From NCBI RefSeq assembly GCF_032397745.1, contig NZ_CP135921.1, forward strand, positions 1,860,001 to 1,924,000: DNA of 64,000 nucleotides. Reading direction: 5' to 3'. Below are positions 54,623 through 62,145 of the stretch, piece after piece. A program made the position numbers and the translations under genes. The notes under the pieces are model-generated. The model saw only the letters and a program-made list of their open reading frames with translations, made no database searches and was not told where the DNA came from. Source of the stretch: Bradyrhizobium prioriisuperbiae. Its GTDB lineage: Bacteria; Pseudomonadota; Alphaproteobacteria; Rhizobiales; Xanthobacteraceae. Numbering within the stretch: the first letter of the stretch is position 1; each line of letters starts with the position of its first letter.

Positions 54623-54638
54623 CGTCAGTTGACGACTT
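54623..54638. promoter_or_regulatory. Palindromic operator, copy 2
   Basis: CGTCAGTTGACGACTT is the exact reverse complement of the 16 bases at 53805-53820. It lies 130 bp upstream of the binding-protein gene, in its promoter region. Confidence 0.7.
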
Positions 54639-54767
54639 GCCGCCTGATGTTAAGCTTTCCTTTGCCGCGAGAATCCAAAAAAACAACTCCCGGCTGCAAA
54701 CCATCGACCTAGAGATGCAACCACCGTAGCGTTGGAACCGCAACAAAAGCGCTGAGGAGTGCAGGTG

Positions 54768-56123
54768 ATGAATTCCAGCAAGACATCCGGACGGGCCGGA
54801 GACCTGATCAAGGGCGGGCTCGGACGACGCGACTTCCTGAAGACGGCGGCTTTGGCCGGCGCGGCAATCGGGATGCCGCATCTCATCAGGCCCGCATCGG
54901 CGGCCGATACACTGACCATGCAGACATGGTCGGCGGCGGTGGATGTGGTGAAGAGCCACCTTTCTGCGTTCGACAAGAAGACCGGCATTCGCGTCGACTA
55001 CGGCAACGTGCCCTGGGCACAGTACCGCGAGACCATGGTGACAAAATTCGCCGGCGGCGCGCCGCTCGACATGCTGTGGGTGTCGGACGCCTGGTTGCCG
55101 GAATGGGCCGAGGCCGGCTGGATTGCGCCGATCGAGGGCTTCGATTTCCTGACCAAATACAACACCGACGTGGTGCAGTTCTGCACCGACTCGATGACCT
55201 ACAAGGGCCACCAGTACGGCCTGACCTATTACACCGACTATATGGGATTCCTGTACGACTCCGAGAAGCTTGCCGCGGCCGGGTTCAACGCGCCACCGAC
55301 AAGCTGGGACGAGGTCGTCACCCAATCGCTGGCGATGAAGCAGAAGGGGATCTCCGAATTCCCGATGATGCTGTCGATGGCGCAGGAAAGCTGGCTGATC
55401 GAATTCATGTCGGCCATCGTGTTCTCGCACAACGGCCGCTTCACCGACGCCGACGGCAAGGCGATCATGCAGCACCCCAAGGACGGGGCGGTAGCTGCCC
55501 TGCAGTGGATTGTCGATGCGGTGCGCAAGCACAAGATCGTTTCGCCGGCCTGCGTGGAAACCGGCGAACTCGCCGGACTGAAGGCACTCTCGGCCGGCAA
55601 CCATGCCTTCGCGCTGCTGCCGAAATACCGGCTGCGGGTGCTGAACGATCCGGCCCAGTCCAAGACCGCCGGCAAGATCAAACAGGCGATGATGCCGATG
55701 GGGCCGAACGGCTCGCACGCGACCGTCGGCTGGATGCGCTTCCACGGCATGACCGCGCAGACCGCCAAGACAAAGGCGCGCGCGGAGCAGACCGCGCGGC
55801 TGATCGAGTGGTTCGGCGGCAAGGCGGACGGCCAGTACACCTTCCAGAAACTGCTGTTCCTGGATGCCGGCGCCGATTTCGGCGTCAAGCCACTCTACCA
55901 GGACGCCGAGGTGCAGGCGGCCTATACGAAGTTCGCCGACTTCAACATCATCCAGCAGCAGCAGACGCTCGCCCGCAAGAAGGACGTGATCGCACCCTGG
56001 TTCGGCGAGTGGAACGAGACCAACGGCGCGGCCTGGCAGGCCGCGGTGCTCGGCAATGTCACGCCGGAGGCCGCACTCGATCAGTCGGCGAAATCCTGGA
56101 CCAAGCTGAAATCGCGCGCATGA
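54768..56123 (+). CDS. ABC transporter solute-binding protein, family 1 (carbohydrate type)
   Basis: A 451-residue protein with a twin-arginine signal (GRRDFLKTAALAG) and cleavage near ASAAD. WSAAVDVVKSHLSAFDKKTG and the LLFLDAGADFG end match family 1 periplasmic binding proteins. Such systems import sugars and other polar solutes. Start ATG 54768 has GAGGAG upstream. Its permeases and ATPase follow, but only after a 1.35-kb IS481 element. Confidence 0.9.
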   Translation: MNSSKTSGRAGDLIKGGLGRRDFLKTAALAGAAIGMPHLIRPASAADTLTMQTWSAAVDVVKSHLSAFDKKTGIRVDYGNVPWAQYRETMVTKFAGGAPLDMLWVSDAWLPEWAEAGWIAPIEGFDFLTKYNTDVVQFCTDSMTYKGHQYGLTYYTDYMGFLYDSEKLAAAGFNAPPTSWDEVVTQSLAMKQKGISEFPMMLSMAQESWLIEFMSAIVFSHNGRFTDADGKAIMQHPKDGAVAALQWIVDAVRKHKIVSPACVETGELAGLKALSAGNHAFALLPKYRLRVLNDPAQSKTAGKIKQAMMPMGPNGSHATVGWMRFHGMTAQTAKTKARAEQTARLIEWFGGKADGQYTFQKLLFLDAGADFGVKPLYQDAEVQAAYTKFADFNIIQQQQTLARKKDVIAPWFGEWNETNGAAWQAAVLGNVTPEAALDQSAKSWTKLKSRA

Positions 56124-56181
56124 CTCAGAGGCTCCGCTGGAGCGGGAGCAGTTGACTACGACGGAACGATGTTTCTCGCGG

Positions 56182-56221
56182 CTCCCTCCCCCCTTGTGGG
56201 GGAGGGCTGGGGAGGGGGGTG
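56182..56221. repeat. GC-rich REP-like palindrome, left of IS481
   Basis: CTCCCTCCCCCCTTGTGGGG followed by GAGGGCTGGGGAGGGGGGTG. An inverted relative lies right of the IS at 57671-57704 (CACCCCCCCTACCCCTCCCC, ACAAGGGGGGAGG). Both match a common intergenic repeat of the group. The IS begins about 9 bases to the right. Confidence 0.7.
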
Positions 56222-56229
56222 TGATTGCT

Positions 56230-57577
56230 GGTCCGACCGGGTCGATTCCTGACATTTTGGACCGGGCTGATGCCTGACAGTATTCGGTCATTGTTTTGCT
56301 GTCGCTGCCGTTTTCTGCTGAACGCGGAACCGGGCGCGCGGGGGAGCAAAGCGGAGGAAACGGTGGTCACGATCGATCACCCCCAGATCCCGGTCGCAGA
56401 AGCGCAGGATGTGGCCGCCGGTGTCGCGTTCGGCGAGACCAACGAGTTCGCCTGCAAGCGCTTCACCGACGAACACGAGCTCGCCGCGCCATTTGATTTC
56501 GCCGGAGGAACGCACACGGCGGACCTCATGATAAGCATCGTACCAGGGGTCATGGAGATGGCTCGGCAGGGCGCGCGACGGCGACTGCCAGAGCTTGGCG
56601 GGCGGCGCTTGATCGAGAGCCTCGTGCGGCCGCTCCTGGTTGAAGTGGTGGCGGAAGACGTCGAACCGGCGCTGCTGCTCGGCAGCCGTTGCCGCCGGCG
56701 GTTTCGAGGTCTCAGCCTTCAGAGTGCGGTGCATGCGCTCGTGCCGGGCGTTGTCCTGCGGACTCGCCGGCGGGATGTAGTGCGGCTCGATGCCGAGCTT
56801 GAGCCACCACACCGAGAGTGCCGAAAGGCCGCCCGCCCCCGTGGATCCGAACGGTGTACCGTTATCGGAGCGGATCGCATCGGGAAGGCCAATGTCCGCG
56901 AAAACGCGTTCCAGCGCGCCTTTAACGCCAGCCCAGGTCGGATCGACGATGCGGACCTCGACAAGAAAGCGGCTCGCAGCATCCGTGATGGTGAGCGGAT
57001 CGCAGCGTGTCCCGTCGCGGGTTCGAAACCAGCCCTTAAAGTCGATCGACCATTCCTCATTGGGGACGCTTGCCGGCGCCACCACCTCGCCCTGTGCAAT
57101 CGCTCGACGTCGGCGACGGCGTGTCTCGACCAAGCCTTCCCGCTTCAGGATGTCGCCGATCGTCGACGCCGCAGGCCAGTCGATCTCGGGCCGCCCGCGC
57201 TCAAGCCATGCCTTGACCTTCTTCGGGCCGAAATGCGGGAACCGTCGCCGTGTCGCGATGAGGCAGTCGGCCAGTTGGCTAGCCGTCGCATGCGGACAGC
57301 TCTCCACCGCGTGGCTTCTCTCCTCGAACCAGTGCGGCTCCCCGCTCGCGCGGCGGCGCTTCCACACGTAGAAGGTCTCCCGGCTGATGCCATACCGCGC
57401 GCACAGCTCCGTCACCGAAAATGCTCCCGTCTCGTACTCCCGAAACAACGCGATACGCTCCTCCATAGGACTGCTCTCCCTGAAAGGCATCGCCTGATCC
57501 TCCATCGAATCAGACGAAGCTTGCCTGTCAGGAATCAACCCGGGTCAAATTGTCAGGACTCAGCCCAGTTTGTACCG
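56230..57577 (-). mobile_element. IS481-family insertion sequence
   Basis: About 1.35 kb; ends approximate. Both ends carry related inverted repeats with GATTCCTGACA-type boxes: GGTCCGACCGGGTCGATTCC at the left and, read inward from the right, GGTACAAACTGGGCTGAGTC, each followed by a second TGCCTGACAG or TTCCTGACAG box. The transposase fills the centre. It splits the ABC operon between the binding protein and the permeases. Confidence 0.85.
56288..57490 (-). CDS. IS481-family transposase
   Basis: A 400-residue DDE transposase: N-terminal HTH (VTELCARYGISRETFYVWKR), rve integrase core with Asp in EEWSIDFKGWF, Asp in DAIRSDNGTPFG and Glu in NARHERMHRTLK, and a C-terminal domain with VFVGEALAGELVGL. 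ATG 57490 (MPFRESSPMEERI) has GGAGGA eight bases upstream and is the family start. Reading frame intact. Confidence 0.92.
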   Translation of the reverse strand: MPFRESSPMEERIALFREYETGAFSVTELCARYGISRETFYVWKRRRASGEPHWFEERSHAVESCPHATASQLADCLIATRRRFPHFGPKKVKAWLERGRPEIDWPAASTIGDILKREGLVETRRRRRRAIAQGEVVAPASVPNEEWSIDFKGWFRTRDGTRCDPLTITDAASRFLVEVRIVDPTWAGVKGALERVFADIGLPDAIRSDNGTPFGSTGAGGLSALSVWWLKLGIEPHYIPPASPQDNARHERMHRTLKAETSKPPAATAAEQQRRFDVFRHHFNQERPHEALDQAPPAKLWQSPSRALPSHLHDPWYDAYHEVRRVRSSGEIKWRGELVFVGEALAGELVGLAERDTGGHILRFCDRDLGVIDRDHRFLRFAPPRARFRVQQKTAATAKQ

Positions 57578-57670
57578 CTACGGACCGGAATGATGATTGG
57601 CATTTTCGACCGGCATGACCTCCGACAGTTTGAGTTGAGCACACCAATCTCTCCCGCTGCGGTTTGCCGC

Positions 57671-57704
57671 CACCCCCCCTACCCCTCCCCACAAGGGGGG
57701 AGGA
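57671..57704. repeat. GC-rich REP-like palindrome, right of IS481
   Basis: Inverted counterpart of the repeat at 56182-56221. It lies between the IS and the first permease gene. Confidence 0.65.
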
Positions 57705-57770
57705 AACGACTTAACCGAAGCGCTGGAGCAAAGTCGCTGAGGAGCCCCTGCGATTAGTACGAACGTGAAA

Positions 57771-58697
57771 ATGCCTGAATTAGACAGCGCGACGGCAGCC
57801 GGGATCTCCCGGTCCGCCCGGTCCCGCTTCGGTTATGAAGAACGCAGCGCGCTGCTGTTCCTGCTGCCGGCCATGACGGTGCTGATGGCGGTGGCGGTGT
57901 TTCCGATCCTCTATTCGCTTTATCTCAGCTTCTTCGACATCAAGCTGACGCGGCCGAACCGCGCGCCGTTCGTCTGGTTCGACAATTATGTCGAGCTGCT
58001 CGAAAAACCGTTGTTCTGGACCTCGGTGGGACACACCGTCACCTTCACGGTGATGTCTGTGACCGCGGTGACCTGCGTGGCGCTGCTGGTCGCGCTGCTG
58101 CTGAACGAAGACTTTCGCGGACGGCGCATCCTGAGTGCCGTGCTGCTGATCCCGTGGGCGATTCCCTATATCGCCGACGCCCTGATGTGGAAGTGGATCT
58201 ACGATTCCGGCTATGGCGCGCTCAACGGCCTGCTCTACCAGCTCGGCTTCATCGAAAAATACAAGGTCTGGCTCGGCGACCAGCACAAGACCATGTGGCT
58301 GATCGCCAACGCCTTTGTCTGGAAGGAAGTGCCGCTGGCCGCGATCCTGCTGCTGGTGACGCTGAAATCGATTCCCGAAGACCTCTACCGCGCCGCCAAG
58401 GTGGACGGCGCCACGATGTGGCGGCGCTTCGTCCATATCACCCTGCCGTCGATGCGGCCGGGCTTCATGCTGGTGCTGATCTACGAAACCATGATCGCGA
58501 TCCGGCATTTCGACCTGTTCTTCGTGCTGACGGAGGGTGGCCCCGGCAATGCCTCCCACACCTTGTCGTGGCACATCTATGTCGAAACCTTTCGCAATCT
58601 CTCATTCGGCGCCGGCGCCGCGATGTCCTACATCCTGGCGCTGGTCACCTTTGCACTGGCCTATCTGATCATCCGCAGCCTCGGGGGAAGCCGCTGA
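57771..58697 (+). CDS. ABC transporter permease (MalF/UgpA type)
   Basis: A 308-residue inner-membrane protein with six transmembrane helices and the EAA-type coupling loop EDLYRAAKVDGATMWRRFVH near residue 205. First of two permeases. Start ATG 57771 or GTG 57765; neither has a strong ribosome binding site. With the IS481 element just upstream, expression may depend on read-through or a promoter at the IS edge. Confidence 0.9.
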   Translation: MPELDSATAAGISRSARSRFGYEERSALLFLLPAMTVLMAVAVFPILYSLYLSFFDIKLTRPNRAPFVWFDNYVELLEKPLFWTSVGHTVTFTVMSVTAVTCVALLVALLLNEDFRGRRILSAVLLIPWAIPYIADALMWKWIYDSGYGALNGLLYQLGFIEKYKVWLGDQHKTMWLIANAFVWKEVPLAAILLLVTLKSIPEDLYRAAKVDGATMWRRFVHITLPSMRPGFMLVLIYETMIAIRHFDLFFVLTEGGPGNASHTLSWHIYVETFRNLSFGAGAAMSYILALVTFALAYLIIRSLGGSR

Positions 58698-58698
58698 G

Positions 58699-59670
58699 AT
58701 GAGCCGAACCGTGCAGACGCCCTCCATTGCATCACCCGCTCAGCCGGATTATCGCCGCCGCGCGCGGCTTGCGCGCCTCGCGCATCGCGGCGTGATCCTG
58801 CTGGGATCGATGCTGCTGCTTGTCTATGTGCTTGGTCCCGTGGCGTGGCTGGTGTCCTCCTCGATCCAGACCGAGAAGGAAATCGTCTCGGTGCCGCCGC
58901 ACTGGATTCCCGACGAACCGACGGCACGCAATTTCCGCGCGATCTTCTCCGCAGGCGAGGAGAAAGTGACCTATGAGACCCGCAAGCAGGTCGACGCCTC
59001 GTCCGGCGGCTACATTCCGCCAAACGCCAAGAACCTGCTGCCGGCAATGGGCAACAGTTTCCTGGTCGCCACCATCGTGGTGATCCTGAACCTGCTGTTC
59101 GGCACGCCCGCGGCCTATGCCATGTCCAAGATCCGCTACTGGGGCCGCAACGGCTCGATCTACTTCATCCTGCTCACCCGCGTGGTGCCGGACATCGCGC
59201 TGGTGGTGCCGTTCTTTTTCGTGATCCGCAAACTCGGCCTGCTCGACAGCATCGGCTCGCTGGTCATCACGTATCTGGCGATCACCCTGCCCTTCACCGT
59301 GTTCATCCTGCTGCAATATTTCGACGGCCTGCCCGACGAACTGGACAAGGCAGCGCGCGTCGACGGCTGCTCGCGGCTGCAGGCATTGACCAAGGTGTTC
59401 CTGCCGCTGGCCTTGCCGTCGCTGGTCGCCGTGATCCTGTTTGCTTTTCTCACCAGCTGGAACGAATTCCTGTTCGCGCTGATGTTCACCCAGACCATCA
59501 AGTCGCAGACCGTGCCGATCATGGTTGCGGCCTTCACCTCCGATTTCACCATCAGTTTCTCGTTTATCAACGCCGCCGGCGTGGTGGCGATCGTGCCGCC
59601 GGTGATCGTCGCCATCGTGTTCGAGCGCTACATCGTGTCCGGCCTGACCGCCGGCGCCATCAAAGGCTGA
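58699..59670 (+). CDS. ABC transporter permease (MalG/UgpE type)
   Basis: A 323-residue inner-membrane protein with six helices and the EAA loop DELDKAARVDGCSRLQALTK near residue 215. An unusual periplasmic insertion (EEKVTYETRKQVDASSGGYI) follows the first helix. It starts one base after the previous permease stops, so the two are coupled. Partner of the MalF-type permease in one importer. Confidence 0.9.
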   Translation: MSRTVQTPSIASPAQPDYRRRARLARLAHRGVILLGSMLLLVYVLGPVAWLVSSSIQTEKEIVSVPPHWIPDEPTARNFRAIFSAGEEKVTYETRKQVDASSGGYIPPNAKNLLPAMGNSFLVATIVVILNLLFGTPAAYAMSKIRYWGRNGSIYFILLTRVVPDIALVVPFFFVIRKLGLLDSIGSLVITYLAITLPFTVFILLQYFDGLPDELDKAARVDGCSRLQALTKVFLPLALPSLVAVILFAFLTSWNEFLFALMFTQTIKSQTVPIMVAAFTSDFTISFSFINAAGVVAIVPPVIVAIVFERYIVSGLTAGAIKG

Positions 59671-59681
59671 GAGACCATCCG

Positions 59682-60779
59682 ATGGCCAGCATCACCTTCA
59701 CCAATGTCAACAAGCGTTATGCCGGCGGCACCATGGCCGTCGACAACCTCAACCTCGCGATTGCGGACAAGGAGTTCATCGTGCTGCTCGGCCCGTCCGG
59801 CTGTGGCAAATCGACCACGCTGAACATGATCGCGGGCCTTGAAGAGGTGAGCGACGGCGAACTGCGTTTCGACCAGGACATCGTCAACGACATGCCGCCG
59901 CATCGCCGCGACGTCGCCATGGTGTTTCAAAGTTACGCGCTGTATCCCCACAAATCAGTCTACGAGAACATCGCCTTCAGCCTGCGCATGCGCAATTACA
60001 AAACCAACGAGATCGATCGCCGCGTCCGCGATGCCGCGGCACGGCTGGAGATCTCGCACCTCTTGGAGCGGCGTCCCAGTCAATTGTCCGGCGGCCAGCG
60101 CCAGCGCGTGGCGCTGGGACGCGCCATGGTGCGCCAGCCGGCGATCTTCCTGATGGACGAACCGCTGTCGAATCTCGACGCGGCGCTGCGCATCTCCATG
60201 CGCGCGGAAATCAAGGAATTGCACCGGACCATGGCGACCACCTTCGTTTATGTCACCCACGACCAGGCGGAGGCGCTGACCCTGGCCGACCGCATTGTGG
60301 TGATGAGCAACGGCGTGGTGCAGCAGGTCGGAACGCCCGACGATATCTATGAAAAGCCGGCCAACACCTTCGTGGCGTCGTTCCTCGGCAGCCCGCCGAT
60401 CAACTATCTCAGCGGGCGCATCGTCAGCAACGCCGGCGAGACGTTGTTTCAAGCCGGCGACCTGCGCCTGACCTTGCCGCCTGCAGCCGCAGAACGGCTG
60501 GCCGCGCACACTGACCGTCCCGTCCGCATCGGCATCCGCGCCGAGGATGTGGACGAGCGCGCGGAGCCGCGCTCCGGAGCCGTCCTGCGCGGTCCCGTGA
60601 CCTCCGTGCTGCCGGTGGGATCGGACCGATTCCTTGGCCTGCGTGTCGAAGGCACGGAAATGTTCTTTCGCGTGAGCAAGGACATCCGCCATGTGGAGGG
60701 CGAAACCATCGCGCTGACGGCCAACGTCAACCGCCTGCACATTTTCGACGCCGACACCGGCGCCAACCTGATCTGGTGA
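59682..60779 (+). CDS. ABC transporter ATP-binding protein (UgpC/MalK type)
   Basis: A 365-residue ATPase: Walker A GPSGCGKST (37-45), Q-loop near 83, signature LSGGQ (135-139), Walker B IFLMDE (155-160), and a C-terminal TOBE domain with RIGIRAEDVDE. It energises the importer formed with the two permeases. The start is 11 bp after the second permease. Its stop overlaps the next start. Confidence 0.93.
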   Translation: MASITFTNVNKRYAGGTMAVDNLNLAIADKEFIVLLGPSGCGKSTTLNMIAGLEEVSDGELRFDQDIVNDMPPHRRDVAMVFQSYALYPHKSVYENIAFSLRMRNYKTNEIDRRVRDAAARLEISHLLERRPSQLSGGQRQRVALGRAMVRQPAIFLMDEPLSNLDAALRISMRAEIKELHRTMATTFVYVTHDQAEALTLADRIVVMSNGVVQQVGTPDDIYEKPANTFVASFLGSPPINYLSGRIVSNAGETLFQAGDLRLTLPPAAAERLAAHTDRPVRIGIRAEDVDERAEPRSGAVLRGPVTSVLPVGSDRFLGLRVEGTEMFFRVSKDIRHVEGETIALTANVNRLHIFDADTGANLIW

Positions 60780-61663
60780 ATGGCGTGAAGCCGGCGCCAT
60801 TCGACTATCATCGACCGCAAACTGTCCCCGACGCGCTGGTGCTATTGAACCGGTTCGGCGACGAAGCGAAACTGCTCGCGGGCGGCCAGAGCCTCGTGCC
60901 GATGCTGAACCTGCGCGTAGCCCGCTCGCCCCATCTGATCGACATCAACGATCTCTCCGAGATCGAGGCCATCGGGATTTCGCCCGACACCATCGAGATC
61001 GGCAGCCTGGCGCGCCATCATCGTCTGGCAACCGATCCGCGGATCGCGGAGGCTTGCCCGATCCTCTCCGCCGCCGCCGCAACCATCGGTCATTATGCCA
61101 TCCGCCAGCGCGGCACCCTCGGCGGCAGCCTGTCCCATGCCGATCCGGCGGCGCAGCTGCCGCTGATCGCCACGCTGCTCAATGCCTCGATCCGGATCGG
61201 CAACCACGCCGGCGATCGCGACGTCGCGGCGCGGGACTTCTTCGTCTCCAGCCTGATCACCGCGCTCGATCCCAGCGACATGGTCACGGCGGTGCGATTT
61301 CCGACGCTCGCCCCGTCCTGCGGCTGGGGCCTTGAGATCTTTTCCCAGCGCCACGGCGATTTCGCCATCGTCTCCGCTGCCGCAACGCTGCAACTGGCGG
61401 CCGACGGAACAGTCGCGCGCGTGGCGCTGGCCCTCGGCGGGGTTGCCACGACACCCATCAGCATGGATGCGATCACCGCGGGTTTTGCCGGCCACCTCCC
61501 CGAGGCCGCCTGGTGCGCCGATGTCGGCGCCGCGGTTGGCGCGAGCATCACACCCGAGGACGATTCACGCATCCCGGCAACCTATCGCAAGGAATTGGCC
61601 GGTACCCTGACGGCGCGCGCGCTGATGACTGCGGCGCAGCGCGCCCGAAGGACGAGTCCATGA
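60776..61663 (+). CDS. Molybdenum hydroxylase FAD-binding subunit (CoxM/XdhB type)
   Basis: A 295-residue protein with the FAD-binding landmarks of the family: LLAGGQSLVPMLNLRVARSP near residue 35 and IRQRGTLGGSLSHADPAAQL near 105. It passes electrons from the iron-sulphur subunit to FAD. GTG start at 60776 overlaps the ATPase stop (GTGA), and its own stop overlaps the next start (ATGA): transport and oxidation genes are one transcription-translation unit. Confidence 0.92.
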   Translation: MNGVKPAPFDYHRPQTVPDALVLLNRFGDEAKLLAGGQSLVPMLNLRVARSPHLIDINDLSEIEAIGISPDTIEIGSLARHHRLATDPRIAEACPILSAAAATIGHYAIRQRGTLGGSLSHADPAAQLPLIATLLNASIRIGNHAGDRDVAARDFFVSSLITALDPSDMVTAVRFPTLAPSCGWGLEIFSQRHGDFAIVSAAATLQLAADGTVARVALALGGVATTPISMDAITAGFAGHLPEAAWCADVGAAVGASITPEDDSRIPATYRKELAGTLTARALMTAAQRARRTSP

Positions 61664-62145
61664 CCAAACGGATCCCGATCACGCTGACGGCCAACGGCAG
61701 CGAACACGAGGTGACGGTGACGCCACGCCGGCTGCTGTCGGATGTGCTGCGCGACGATCTCGGCCTGACCGGAACTCATGTCGGCTGCGAACACGGGGTC
61801 TGCGGCGCCTGCACGGTGCTGATCGACGGCCGGCCGGCGCGCGCCTGCCTGACATTCGCGATCCAGATGGAGGGGCACGCCATCACCACCATCGAGGCGG
61901 TGGCGCGGGACGGCGTCTACAGCCCGTTGCAGCAGGCGATGCACGAAGAGCACGGCCTGCAATGCGGCTTCTGCACGCCGGGCATCATCATCACCTTCGA
62001 GGCCTATCTGCGCGATAATCCGGATCCCAGCGACGCGGAGATCCGCGAAGTGCTGTCAGGCAATCTCTGCCGCTGCACCGGCTACCAGAACATTGTCGCC
62101 GCCGTGCGCAAGGCCGCCGCCGCCATTCGCAGCGGCCACCCATGA
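61660..62145 (+). CDS. Molybdenum hydroxylase 2Fe-2S subunit (CoxS/XdhA type)
   Basis: A 161-residue protein with both clusters complete: Cys 43, 48, 51 and 63 (plant-ferredoxin type, CEHGVCGACTVLIDG) and Cys 102, 105, 137 and 139 (CGFC...CRC). Electrons move from the molybdenum subunit through these clusters to the FAD subunit. ATGA overlaps on both sides. The upstream ORF extension to 61513 is a frame shadow. Confidence 0.95.
   Translation: MTKRIPITLTANGSEHEVTVTPRRLLSDVLRDDLGLTGTHVGCEHGVCGACTVLIDGRPARACLTFAIQMEGHAITTIEAVARDGVYSPLQQAMHEEHGLQCGFCTPGIIITFEAYLRDNPDPSDAEIREVLSGNLCRCTGYQNIVAAVRKAAAAIRSGHP

Noticed and set aside
54414-56291. Open frame of 625 codons on the minus strand opposite TetR and the binding protein
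   Set aside because: Shadow frame; the plus strand has a Tat signal, full family 1 binding-protein pattern and a ribosome site.
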